Assembly: GCA_051530055.1 (NCBI GenBank)
Contig: CM121341.1
Coordinates: forward strand, 5,394,001-5,458,000
DNA length: 64,000 nt
DNA from: Neoechinorhynchus agilis
Lineage: Eukaryota > Acanthocephala
Direction of reading: 5' to 3'
Positions within the stretch are counted from its first letter, which is position 1; each line of letters opens with the position of its first letter. Below, in pieces: positions 11,403 through 23,043 of the stretch. Both the position numbers and the translations under genes were made by a program. The notes under the pieces were generated by a model. That model searched no databases, was not told the origin of the DNA, and saw only the letters and a list, made by a program, of their open reading frames with translations.

Positions 11403-12041
11403 CTTAAACGGCGGCAATAGAGTCTTAAAGAGAGATTGAGCTTCCTTAAATTGGGGATGCGCTGCATCTTTGAACAATTGAAAAATGGCCGATTCAAGTG
11501 TTGTTAAATATGCTCCAGCATCCCTGGCCCGTTTAAGACCATACTTTCGATCCTGCATTGACCTCGAAGAAATCGAATCAACGGGTAAATGGACGTCAAA
11601 ATCCTCATCCAGAAAGTCAAGCACGGTCTGAAGAACGCAAACATGAGCCTCAATTCCGACCACAATTAGGGAACTTATTTTAGCATCGGCTAACATTTGT
11701 TTGACTTTAGGTTCCGCCATTGAAAACCTTGTCTTTTCTATTATCGGTACATTCTTATCGAGAATTTCTGTAAGTTCGGGAATTGTATGTCCTAGTCCAC
11801 GAGGGTATTGTTCAGTGACAATTACTGGCAGTTTCATTATCTTGGCACACTTAATGGCTCTTTGACAGTTCTCGATCATTGTATCGACATTAGCGATATG
11901 GGCTTTAAATTTCTCCTGTACATCACATACTAGAACCGCAGTAGAGTCCATGTGAAGGAGCATGGACCGTTGAGCATTTGAAATGCCTGGACGCAGAGTT
12001 CGGAACAAATTGGGAGTTATGGAGTTGACGAATGAGAACAT
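11397..12041 (-). CDS. Isochorismatase-domain hydrolase (ISOC1/ISOC2-like)
   Basis: The protein is about 214 residues in a single exon, starting at the ATG at 12041. The cysteine-hydrolase fold is clear: the first strand STAVLVCDVQEKF carries the catalytic Asp, EQYPRGLG follows, and VVGIEAHVCVLQT carries the catalytic Cys. The 27 or so residues before the domain are basic and hydroxylated and could be a mitochondrial presequence, as suggested for ISOC2. The family's substrate in animals is not established. The coding end and stop lie at the edge of the 111-bp satellite, whose unit looks related to the gene's own terminal bases. Confidence 0.88.
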   Translation of the reverse strand: MFSFVNSITPNLFRTLRPGISNAQRSMLLHMDSTAVLVCDVQEKFKAHIANVDTMIENCQRAIKCAKIMKLPVIVTEQYPRGLGHTIPELTEILDKNVPIIEKTRFSMAEPKVKQMLADAKISSLIVVGIEAHVCVLQTVLDFLDEDFDVHLPVDSISSRSMQDRKYGLKRARDAGAYLTTLESAIFQLFKDAAHPQFKEAQSLFKTLLPPFKK

Positions 12042-12341
12042 TCTAGAATGCAAAGTGGTAAATCGTTGATACAACAAAGAATTCCGTGGCTTGTGAGAGT
12101 GAAGGAGGAGTCGTTTTTGGAGATGTCAGTTGCAAAGAGACAGATGCTTCTTGCTGTCTCGTCCCAAAAATATCATCATCGAGGCTACGATAAACGTTTT
12201 GTTCTAGTTATAAAACTTAAAGCACTATTTTAGTGGCGGCTCTCTTCGAAATTCACAATGTATCCAACCTGGACGTTTAAAAATGGCATTTCTCAGGCTT
12301 AAAAGCTCCGTCTCATAAAGTCCTTCATCACCTCAGATCTA

Positions 12342-12443
12342 TTGTTTTCTGGTGTAGAGAAATTAAAATGATTTTATTTTTAAAATCTGATATTTCGGAT
12401 TTTAAAAATAAAATCATTTTAACTTGTGTACACCAGAAAACAA
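12342..12443. mobile_element. Foldback (MITE-like) hairpin, about 102 bp
   Basis: Two arms of about 46 nt, with ends TTGTTTTCTGG and CCAGAAAACAA, pair around a centre GATATTTCG with one or two mismatches. The internal segment AGAAATTAAAATGATTTT is shared with the larger foldback at 36.77 kb, so both belong to one family. No coding content. Confidence 0.7.
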
Positions 12444-13022
12444 CCTATTTATGAACAATTCAATCTTCAAATCAGATCTATTAAAAAACTATTCAAATAT
12501 AACGGATTTACAAATTAGACCAAAAATAATAAAGCAGCATCTTGTCAATAAATGGACAAAAAGAAGAAATCCAAGGTTATTCTCTGAAGGATTAGCGGTC
12601 CAAGTGTTTCAAACACCAGTTTTCTTTAATTCTAGTCTTTAAAAAAGGTCGCCCCTAATGAGAAATAGTTAATTGGGATGCATTGGCAATCAGAGCGAAG
12701 AATATCTTACAGGTAAAAAATCAATAAAAATAATTTTTGAATTTAGGAAAAAAGAAGTGCTAATGGATTCACGTTTCACATTTTTCTTGAAGACGAATTC
12801 GAAATGTCTCCAAATCGAATAATATGTAAATGTCTCGAGTTTTAAGTTTTACTGGCAAGCCGGTATTGTTGTCATCATTCAATTGCCTAAATAAGCCGGA
12901 CAAGAAAGGGATTGACTAAAATTGAATGTCTCCAGTGTTTAGAAAAACCCTCTCATATCTTTCAAACGCACAGTAACTCATAGTTGCTTATTAGTCTCTT
13001 TTTCTAAGGAAACGTGAGGTTT
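12444..13022. other. Gene-free stretch with a small dispersed repeat
   Basis: No supported gene. Around 12846-12910 is a segment with CAAGCCGG and GCCGGACAAGAA that recurs, partly rearranged, at 22755-22840, so it is a small dispersed repeat. Confidence 0.4.
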
Positions 13023-13408
13023 TTAGGACTGTTTAGCAAAGATTTTCTTGCGAATAGCTGCATCCTTTTTAGCACGAGCAAAGAGATGCTCACAGTTGGT
13101 GTATCCAGTACCGAGTCCGAATCCGGCACTCAATAAAACCGGCCATAATCGCCGTCTAAACACGAGAACACTCGCGATGGCACCAACTGTGAAGCCGACA
13201 CCTTTTCGTTGAAGAATTAGTTGGTTTCTTCAAATCACAACTTACCAGTTCGGAACGCTGTATCAGCTAAGCAAATATCCCATTTACGACCGTAAACGTC
13301 TTCTGATCTCACAAGAGACACTGGATCGATTTTATCGATTTGGTCCAGACTACAATACGGTAAATTTTGTTCCGTTGAAACCGCAATTTGCTCGGTTGTG
13401 GCGGACAT
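13023..13408 (-). CDS. MICOS10: MICOS complex subunit MIC10
   Basis: Exons 13246-13408 and 13023-13201 join in phase through a 44-bp GT-AG intron to give 113 residues. After a longer-than-usual N-terminus comes the diagnostic GRKWDICLADTAFRTG, a first membrane hairpin helix, the basic turn FRRRLWP, and the glycine-rich second helix GFGLGTGYTNCEH. MIC10 oligomerises through these glycine motifs in the inner mitochondrial membrane and bends cristae junctions. The basic C-terminal tail is longer than in vertebrates. A convergent or coordinated neighbour is not evident. Confidence 0.93.
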
Positions 13409-14279
13409 TTTCTAAAGAACTCATCAGTAAGAAAAAACGTTTATAACCACAGAAAAAAGACGTCTAATTATGGAAAAACGTAACAAAAACGCCGTCGCTC
13501 GCAACACTGAGCGATGCTTCAAAAGACTAAATTATCACGTCGTTCTTTCGTATGTTCCCAATTTCTTCTTTGTATTTCCTTTGCTGATCAGAAATATAGA
13601 TAATTATCAAATAATTGGTTCATTCTCAATGCGAATTAGAAGGTTGATTTCAATAAAACTCGAGTGTGGAAGGACTGACTTATTTGATAATTTTCGGCCT
13701 TTTTCAGTCTGTTTTTAAACCAAAAAAAGGTTCTTTCATTTACACAACAACAAAACGTTGCAACAATCATTACCGTCCACGAAGAAGAGGCATCGCTCGC
13801 TGCGTTTCCTCTTTGGATCGCGAGACCAATGTTTTGACGCTGGAAGGCACCAGATCTTTGGCCGAAAATTACCAAATAAATCAATTATTTGATAATTCAC
13901 AATAAAAAAAGTTAAAATGATGAACATCTTTACAAAAATAGATATTTCGTGAGACTTCTTTAGGGTTTTCTCCTTTATCTTGTCAAGACGAGTTAAAGCT
14001 TTGGGCAAAAAATGAGAAAATGGTGATCGGCGATGAAAACATCACCGCCTTCTTGCAATCAATGAGAAACTTGGAAATACAAATCGATAGCCAGTGGATT
14101 TGTTTTATGATTCTTTCTGATCTGCGTAACATTTACGCGTAATCCTCCACGATGCTCTGATTGTGACGTCATACTCGCAAACTTTTCGACGGGATTTTTC
14201 CCTATTGCTCAGGTTCATGAGGCGAACGCTCTTTTTTGGTTCGTTGACTAAATCCAAAAAAACTGTCTTGAAAATTCGG
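13409..14279. other. Gene-free stretch with AT-rich inverted fragments
   Basis: Short open frames here lack any recognisable domain. Copies of a TTATTTGATAATT-type motif occur in both orientations near 13600, 13680 and 13880, suggesting decayed foldback elements. Confidence 0.35.
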
Positions 14280-14880
14280 TGAACTTTGATCACTCGTTTG
14301 AACATTGAACTGTTCATATTCTTTTTTGTATGGCCGAAAGTTTGAAGGAATTTCGATTGATTTCCATTGTTTTCGGAGGAGGAGCAATCTTATGCCTTTA
14401 TCGAGGTTCCTTGTTAGTTTTCTTAACTATTTAAACTTTGATCACTCGTTTGAACATTGAACTGTTCATGTTCTTTTTTTGTATGGCCGAAAGTTTGAAG
14501 GAATTTCGATTGATTTCCATTGTTTTCGGCAAGGAACAATCTTGGGTACGCCTTCATCAAAGTTGTTTGTTAGTTTTCTTTACTATTTAAACTTTGATCA
14601 CTCGTTTGAACATTGAACTGTTCATGTTTTTTTGTATGGCCGAAAGTTTGAGGGAATTTCGATTGATTTCCATTGTTTTCGGCAACGAACAATCTTGTGT
14701 ACGCCTTCATCAAAGTTGTTAGTTTTCTTTACTATTTAAACTTTGATCACTCGTTTGAACATTGAACTGTTGATGTTCTTTTTTGTATGGCCGAAAGTTT
14801 GAGGGAGTTTCGATTGATTTCCATTGTTTTCGGCAACGAACAATCTTGGGTACGCATTTATGAATGTTCTGTGTAAGTAG
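14280..14880. repeat. About 150-bp tandem repeat, four copies
   Basis: CTTTGATCACTCGTTTGAAC recurs near 14284, 14434, 14591 and 14740, each followed by TATGGCCGAAAGTTTG and a CAATCTTG tail. Copies differ by small insertions and deletions. The sequence from 14880 to 15245, upstream of raptor, shows nothing else recognisable. Confidence 0.85.
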
Positions 14881-15245
14881 ATGAAAGGAAACTGTGTTTA
14901 TTCCTTGTAAATTCCTTTACTTTTCCCACCATAAAACCATTATAATTCCGGAGTTCATATTCGTGATGGCACGAAAGGTGAATTGGGCACCGTTTCGGAA
15001 TTGTCTTCATTGCTAACAAAATGTAACAAAATACAATGAAGAATAAACGCTTTTAAGAGACGAATAACCATTTCACCACTTGTTTTTTACGTCTTCAACA
15101 AAACATTATTTACTTGGTGAGGACTTGTAAACAACACTTGTGAAAATCTATACGCTTAAAAGGTTTTTGATTAAAAAATCCGTTGATTTGGTCGCTGGGA
15201 TGTTTGTTTTCTCCATAACAGTGAATGCATTCGGCCACCTCGTAG

Positions 15246-18200
15246 ATGTTACGAAAATTGATGGAATTTTCCGACGAGAACACAGATGATCCAACTGATC
15301 ACTTGGATCCTCTCCAAGTGCCGATCCTTCGATTATCGAACGCAACACCGTCTCCTCTTTGTCCAACGGGAGAATGGCGAGTCGTAAGCCGCGGACACAG
15401 CGCAAACTGTGTAATCATTAGTTCAACAATACCTGATTGGAGTTTGCAGGAAAAAGAAGAAATCGATCTGATGATACCGATTGCACCATTGAAACGTCCT
15501 CCTAAACCCGTCGGAATGCGGTGCTGGATTGATCCGGCCGTTATCCGCGACGATCCGGACGACGGAGCTTTTCTTGTTTCGAAGGAACTTCAAAAGCAAT
15601 ATGAACTTCTTCAGCCTAATCTGAGATTTGAACATACGTGTAATAAACCTCGAGACGACATTGCTAAACTTCTTCGAGTTATACGACACAGGTCTCCAAA
15701 TGAACGGATGCTTATTCATTACAGCGGATACGGAATTCTACCTCCTAAAGACAGTGGAGAACTACACTTTCTTAACGGCGAAATGCGAGACTACGTTCCG
15801 GTTTCCATTACTGACATTCATCGATGGGTATCTAATGGCCCGGCGATTGTAGTCGTTGACGCCGATAACTCTGGAGCTATCATAAAGGCCGAAGTTGCAA
15901 AAGGTATCAGCGATAGAAACGATCATGCAACCGGTAAAATACCATTGATCGTGCTCACTTCATGTGATATTGGCGAATCCGTACCGAAGTCGGACAAAAT
16001 TCCCTTAGATGTATTCACGTCCTGTCTTACAACTCCTCTAAGGACAATGGCACATCTTTATAGGTTGTCCAATCGAGCTACTCATTTCACTTCATTCATT
16101 GAGAAGCAATTAAACAAACGAGCTGAAATTAAAGGAGACTGGTCAACGATCAACGATCGAAAATCGAAACTTGGAGAACTCAATTGGGCGTACACTGCTG
16201 TTACGGATGCAATTGCTTGGTCACTCGTCGATCGACATTTATTCAAGTGCTTTTTTAGACAAAACAGCCTTGTTGCAAGTCTTTTTAGAAATTATCTACT
16301 TGCATGTAGACTTTTGCCGGAATTCGGCATGCATCCAAAATGCTATCCACCAATATTCGGACAAAGCACACAACATGTTCAGAATCATCCTCTGTGGGAC
16401 TCTTGGGATTGTACAATAGAAGCACGGATAGTTCATGAAAACTTCACGTCCGATTGCGCATCGCCGGGTATTCTTTTTTTTGATCAACAATTAAAAGCTT
16501 TTGAGGTAAGCCTCAGGACAGAAGGTGCCATGTCAATTGATGTGTCCACGCCGTCTATTCCGATTTTACTCCAGGTGCTTTTATCGCAAGGGATCGGCAG
16601 TGGGCTCGTGAAATCTTCTTCGAATCAGTCAGATTTATGTTCTATCAATGCATTTCCGAGAGAGATTCTTATGTGATTGCCTGATCCTTTGCGCAAAGTC
16701 AGACCCGTCGACAGCGTGGAATCGAGCTTCTTGTCGAATACTTCTCTAAAGGACGCAGTGCAGTGATGGCTGCTTTATCCGTTGGAGTGTTTCCTTATGT
16801 CCTTCATCTTCTTCAAGTAGTAAAATCCGATCCACCAATACCTCTTTTAAGTCTCTGTGCAAAGATTTTATCGACCGATCAAACGGCGCAGCTTGACCTT
16901 CTTAAAAACGACCGAAAGGGTCTTCGAAATTTAACTAATAAAATATCGGGCAATATATTGGGAGGAGAAGAAAAAGACTCATTGACACTTACATTGTTCT
17001 GCTTGGCTTGTGCTACATTTAAATGTCCAGAGACTCAGAATGCTGCTCTGAAAGCAGATTTGATGCCGGCTTACTGCGTGATATTAAACGAACCTGACTC
17101 GAGTCCTAGTCTGATCCGCCATGCCGCTCTGGCTATTTTATCGCTAACGGAGTTGCCGGGAGCTCTTGACCTCTTCAACCGAAGCAACGGAGTAGATATT
17201 GTTATTTCTAGAATCAAACGGGATTATCCCGTCTGTGTTAGACTAGCACTTTTGGCATTAGCATGCCGATTTGCGCATACTCTCGAAGGAGCTAGTCTTT
17301 TTGTACAATACTTAAATGATCCTGCACCTTGTATACGAAGAATCGTCCTTGGAGGTCTTGTGATTTTTGGAATGACTCATTATTTGCGGTCAAGCGAATA
17401 TAAAGATCCACAAATAAGTGGACGAAGATCTAGCATGCTATCGTCGATGTCCACAGGTCAGGGAATTGCTTATGACCGAGTCTGGCAAGGAATATGTCAA
17501 CTTACTGACGACACCGTTGAAGAAGTGGCTTCCGCCGCTGCTCAATATGCAGCCACTGGACATATAAATGGTGCTCTCGTATACGGTCCAAATGAGGTTT
17601 TACAAGACGCGATGGCGGAAGTTGCAAACGCCGCTTGTTATCCTTATTGGAACGATAAAGATTATACCAGCGGGATTGGCGATCAAAAGACGAATTTGCT
17701 TAAGGCTTACCATACTACCTTTTCTTGATTCTCAGAAAGTCCCACCAATTATTTTCTTTATTTCGCTCTGACCAAATCTACAATCTATAGATAACATCTT
17801 TACAACAATTTTTTTACTGAGTTCTGGATCATTTACTTAACAAACGTCAACAAAATTTGACAGCACCAATAACGAAAAAACAAAAGCAGCAATAAACCCT
17901 ACAGTCAATTTCTCTTTTTCTTTCTACGTTCAATCTTTTAGTTTTCATTATATCCCTCATTCCGCACCACCCGTTGAATAGCCACACTCAAGCGTTGGAT
18001 GAGGTAGTTCCTTTGTCTGTGATCTCCGCTGGCTTTTATGAGTAGTCGGCCTATCTCCGCCCAAAATTTCTTCGCCGTCATTCAATGTTTTTGAAACACT
18101 AAATGGAATCGAACTCATTAGCCAAAGATCTTCTTCCACTTATCAGCCCACAAAAGCAAATCTGTAGATTTTAATGCCAACCACTCGCTTATCTTCACGC

Positions 18201-19329
18201 AGTACCAAATCGTGAGTACACTTTCGTGTACTTCGGTTGAGCAATTACAGCAATTCTCAAAAATCACTCAATGTGCTATGACAACCAAGGATGAATGCCG
18301 ACGAGCGCGGTTCCATTCAGTTAGACCATGGATTGCTTATTCCTGCACTCAAGGATCTTACGTTGAAGATTTAAAAGGAAACATTCTTCTTTTAAGGGAC
18401 GAGCCGTGCAATGATTTCTGCTTCCTCAACGAGTATATAGACGAAACGATTGGATTGCCTTTGTTTCTCAGCGTTGAATGTGCCGTAAAGGACCGATGTG
18501 ATATGTTCGTTTACGCATTGAACGACAATGGGACTCTTGAACAATGCTCTGGGTTCAGTTTGATCGTGGAAGATTTAGGGGAAAACGCTGTTGTCGACTA
18601 TGGACAGACTAACTGTCGATTGTTGGTTTCAACGAGCACATCATCCAAAAGACGGCGGTTTTTCTTGCAACCTTTGAAAACCACCGTCTCATACTTTGTA
18701 TGACATGATTAACGAGTGCCAATTGGTCACTCATACAAGTGACCGATCGGATCAAATCACGGTTAACACACTTATAGACCATAATCTATACGCGATTGGC
18801 TCACTCCGAGGACGTATTCGTTTATATGATATCCGCCAACGTCAGTCTGGATCAGTTCGATCTTGGATTGCTTCGGATCGGATTCCCGTTCGAGCACTCA
18901 AATGTTTCCGACAATGAACTCGAAGCCATTCATGCCGTGGACGATTTAGGTTCGGTGAGCATGTGTATGCGAAACGGGAGAAGTCTTCAAGTGAGTCCCT
19001 TCACAAAGCCGCCAGTGTGTCCTGCAGTGTTCCAATCGTCTTCAAAGTCTCTTCTTGGCTTTTCTAATAGATTAGAGATTGTGAGTTTGGAAGGACGAGC
19101 TGTTCGATTGGCTGCAACGGTTGAGACTAACTTAATTGGTGGCTTTGTTTCCGAAGCGTCAAAGAAATGGAGAGAAAAGTCACCGTCGACTCTTATTGGT
19201 GGTCAGCAAAACCGATATCCGTCCGTAACTGGCCTCTATGCTCACCAAGTTCTTCCCATTGTCGGGATCGTGGCTGATGGTGGTTGCTTGTCTGTATATG
19301 GCAATATAGAGCGAATTGGAGTGTCTTGA
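15246..19329 (+). CDS. RPTOR: Raptor, the scaffold subunit of TORC1
   Basis: Raptor recruits substrates to TOR kinase at the lysosome. The ATG at 15246 opens exon 15246-16585. It encodes the raptor N-terminal caspase-like domain (RCWIDPAV, ELQKQYELLQP, MLIHYSGYGI, then LDVFTSCLTTPLRTM and LGELNWAYTAVTDAIAW). Exon 16699-17728 continues with GIELLVEYFSKGRSAVMAAL and HEAT repeats. The join needs a GC-AG intron (16586-16698) and is exactly in phase. The WD40 part starts near 18203 after an AG and ends at 19329. It contains FHSVRPWIA and GSLRGRIRLYD. It is strongly diverged and needs two one-base frame changes, near 18700 and 18912. The linker from HEAT to WD40 (17729-18202) was not resolved. A duplicate of the last 450 bp at 33.3 kb lacks the second slip. 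Confidence 0.88.
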
Positions 19330-19439
19330 CAAATCGAAGTGTATATGCATGCGAGATGGAATCGGGATGATGATTGGAACATACTTTTATATCCTATTAT
19401 TTTATCACTCAAAAGCTAGCCTCTTAAGCCACTAACCCT

Positions 19440-21960
19440 TAGGGTTTCATTTTTTGTTTTAAAAAGAACACTTCACCGGAATATCGTAAAGATTTTGTTT
19501 TTCCATTTCGCCAAAGTGTCTAATTTTTACAGAAACAAAATTTGATAAATCATGCGGCCAAAAAAATCAAGTAGAATTCGCACAAGAATTTAGGTCTTAA
19601 AGATTTTGTTATCGAAAATGGACACCTGGGCGGAATGTTGTAATGATAAAGAAAAAGATCTTCATTTCCGAGAGTTTTAGCCGTGCAAAAAACTAACAAG
19701 CAATTCCCAAGAAAGCCGTAAAACAGCGGAAGCTCTCGCATATAAGGATTTTCTTTTTACCACTACAACATTTCGCACAATTGTCCATTTTTTTAAAAAA
19801 TTAGACAAATCATGCGGCCAAAAAAATCAAGTAGAATTCGCACCTGAATTTAGGTCTTAAAGATTTTGTTATCGAAAATGGACACTTGGACGGAATGTTG
19901 TAATGATAAAGAAAAAGATCTTTATTTCTGAGAGTTTTAGCCGTGCAAAAAACTAACAAGCAATTCCCAAGAAAGCCGTAAAACAGCGGAAGCTCTCGCA
20001 TATAAGGATTTTCTTTTTACCACTACAACATTTCGCACAATTGTCCATTTTTTTAAAAAATTAGACAAATCATGCGGCCAAAAAAATCAAGTAGAATTCG
20101 CACCTGAATTTAGGTCTTAAAGATTTTGTTATCGAAAATGGACACTTGGACGGAATGTTGTAATGGAAAAAAAGATCTTTATTTCTGAGAGTTTTACCCG
20201 TGCTAAAACTGTAGAAGTTCTGAGAAGCCGTCGTAGTAGGAAGCTCTATAACATATGGATTTCACACACCACAACATTTCGCTTCAATTATTATTTTCCG
20301 TATTGATAAATCATTTTGACCAAAAAAATCAAGTAGAATTCGCACAAGAATTTAGGTCTTAAAGATTTTGTTATCGAAAATGGACACTTGGACGGAATGT
20401 TGTAATGGAAAAAAAGATCTTTTTTCCGGGAGTTTTACCCGTGCTAAAAGCTAACAAGCAATTCCCAAGGAAGCCGTAAAACAGCGGAAGCTCTCGCATA
20501 TAAAGATTTTCTTTATTACAACATTTCGAACAATTGTCCATTTTTTAAAACAAAATTTGATAAATCATGCGGCCAAAAAATCAAGTAGAATTCGCACAAG
20601 AATTTAGGTCTTAAAGATTTTGTTATCGAAAATGGACACTTGGACGGAATGTTGTAATGGAAAAAAAGATCTTTATTTTGAGAGTTTTACCCGTGCTAAA
20701 AACTAACAAGCAATTCCCAAGGAAGCCGTAAAACAGCGGAAGCTCTCGCATATAAAGATTTTCTTTTTATCATTACAACATTTCGCACAATTGTCCATTT
20801 TTTAAAACAAAATTTGATAAATCATGCGGCCAAAAAAATCAAGTAGAATTCGCACAAGAATTTAGGTCTTAAAGATTTTGTTATCGAAAATGGACACTTG
20901 GACGGAATGTTGTAATGGAAAAAAAGATCTTTATTTCTGAGAGTTTTACCCGTGCTAAAAACTAACAAGCAATTCCCAAGGAAGCCGTAAAACAGCGGAA
21001 GCTCTCGCATATAAAGATTTCTTTATCATTACAACATTTCGCACAATTGTCCATTTTTTAAAAAAAATTGATAAATCATGCGGCCAAAAAAATCAAGTAG
21101 AATTCGCACAAGAATTTAGGTCTTAAAGATTTTGTTATCGAAAATGGACACTTGGACGGAATGTTGTAATGGAAAAAAAGATCTTATTTCTGAGAGTTTT
21201 ACCCGTGCTAAAAACTAACAAGCAATTCCCAAGGAAGCCGTAAAACAGCGGAAGCTCTCGCATATAAAGATTTTCTTTTTATCATTACAACATCCCGATC
21301 AATTGTCCATTTTTTAAAACAAAATTTGATAAATCATGCGGCCAAAAAAATCAAGTAGAATTCGCACAAGAATTTAGGTCTTAAAGATTTTGTTATCGAA
21401 AATGGACACTTGGGCGGAATGTTGTAATGAAAAAAAGATCTTTATTTCTGAGAGTTTTACCGTGCAAAACTAACAAGCATTCCAAGAAGCCGTAAAACAG
21501 CGGAAGCTCTCGCATATAAGATTTTCTTTTTACATACAACATTTCGCCAATTGTCCATTTTTTAAAAAATTGAAAATCATGCGGCAAAAAATCAAGTAGA
21601 ATTCGCACGAATTTAGGTCTTAAAGATTTTGTTATCGAAAATGGACATTGGCGGAATGTTGTAATGAAAAAAAGATCTTTATTTCTGAGAGTTTTACCCG
21701 TGCTAAAAACTAACAAGCAATTCCCAAGGAAGCCGTAAAACAGCGGAAGCTCTCGCATATAAGGATTTTCTTTTTATCATTACAACATCCCGATCAATTG
21801 TCCATTTTTTAAAACAAAATTTGATAAATCATGCGGCCAAAAAAATCAAGTAGAATTCGCACAAGAATTTAGGTCTTAAAGATTTTGTTATCGAAAATGG
21901 ACACTTGGACGGAATGTTGTAATGGAAAAAAAGATCTTTATATCCGAGAGTTTTAGCCTT
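19440..21960. repeat. About 255-bp satellite, roughly ten copies, following raptor
   Basis: Each unit contains TCATGCGGCCAAAAAAATC, AAAGATTTTGTTATCGAAAA, CAATTCCCAAG and GCTCTCGCATATAA. The two halves of a unit form an imperfect inverted repeat: AATGGACACTTGGACGG with ATGTTGTAATG pairs with CATTACAACAT and TTGTCCATT. Small open frames of about 63 codons recurring on the minus strand are repeat by-products. Units at 21461-21660 have clustered base losses. The same satellite follows the raptor duplicate at 33.87-36.26 kb. Confidence 0.92.
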
Positions 21961-22045
21961 GTGCTTTTTGAAAATCGAGCGCCGAAATACGTCCAAAATT
22001 AAGATATGACCACGATTTCGTGCCATTCCGAGTCGATACGCGACG

Positions 22046-22735
22046 TTGGCCTCGCGCCGAATTCGCGATAGAAAATTGAAAAACGAAAAGGTGACAACAA
22101 ATAAAATATATTTTATTGCTATATTTCGCGAGGTGCAGAAAGTCGAGATTCAAACTCTAGAAATGTTCGCTCTGGAGCAGCATTTTAGGATGATGAATAA
22201 TAAACGAAGGCTTCCTCTTTCTAAAAAAATTTATTAAGGGATGTTAAAAGCAGAGAGAGCGACGAGGCTATTTAAATGCTTAAAACCGTTGTAGTTTTAA
22301 AAAAACAAGAAAGTTCTTTTTCAAGAAAAAGATGTGACGTCACTAACCGTGCCGATCTGGGCTAAAAAGTAGGACACGAACGAATTATTTTTCATTGTTT
22401 GATCACTTCGTTTATTGCCGATCATCGGATTTGTTGTTTGACTTTGTCCATTATTCAGTTAGCGTCATTGGTGATTTGCGATTCGTTTCGTTAATTGTTC
22501 GTATTGTGGAGAAAGTCGAGATTCAAACTCTAGAAATGTTCGCTCTGGAGCAGCATTTTAAGCTGATGAAAAATAAGCGAAGGCTTCCTCTTTCCGACTA
22601 AATTTACTCGGGGATGTTAAAAACAGAGAGAGAGCGACGAGGCTATTTAAATGCTTAAAACCGCAGTAGTTTTAAAAAAATAAGAAAGTTCTTTTTCAAG
22701 AAAAAGACGTGACGTCACCTACTGTGCCGATGTAA
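22046..22735 (+). repeat. Tandem duplicate of a coding-like segment of unknown function
   Basis: Two units (about 22139-22356 and 22509-22735) each carry the codons KVEIQTLEMFALEQHF, a basic NKRRLPLS end and a stop, then near-identical downstream sequence including CGACGAGGCTATTTAAATG. Before the first unit a 48-bp GT-AG intron could join it to basic codons (SRRIRDRKLKNEK). I do not recognise the protein. The second unit ends in LSD and the first in LSKKIY. It could be the 3' end of a small gene, duplicated. The sequence from 22736 to 23040 holds another small dispersed repeat. Confidence 0.35.
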
Positions 22736-23043
22736 TTGGTTTGGCTTTATGCCTAAAAATAGGCCGGACAAGAAGGGACAAATAAAAATTTATTGATGAA
22801 AACGAAACCGGCTTGTCAGTAAAGCTTAAAATAGGTTATTTTTGCGATTCGTCTGGTCATTTGTTCGTATTCTGCCAGTGGAACTATATTTTCGGTGAGG
22901 AGCTCCTTTAATTTTTTCCCACAATTTCAATCGGCTATTCGACATGATCGGTCTTTTCATTTTTTCCTGTACGATAGTCTCCCTTTTTCCACGTCATTGA
23001 TTAGTTAATGAATTTCATCAACGTCTAACTTGACGTTTTCTTT

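Noticed and set aside
12424-12642. Open frame next to the hairpin at 12342
   Set aside because: It starts inside the hairpin arm, and has no recognisable domain or splice signals.
19550-22026. Recurring minus-strand 63-codon frame starting MRELPLFYGFL
   Set aside because: It occurs once per satellite unit with indels between copies and in both satellite blocks; no start context, no conservation beyond that of the repeat itself.
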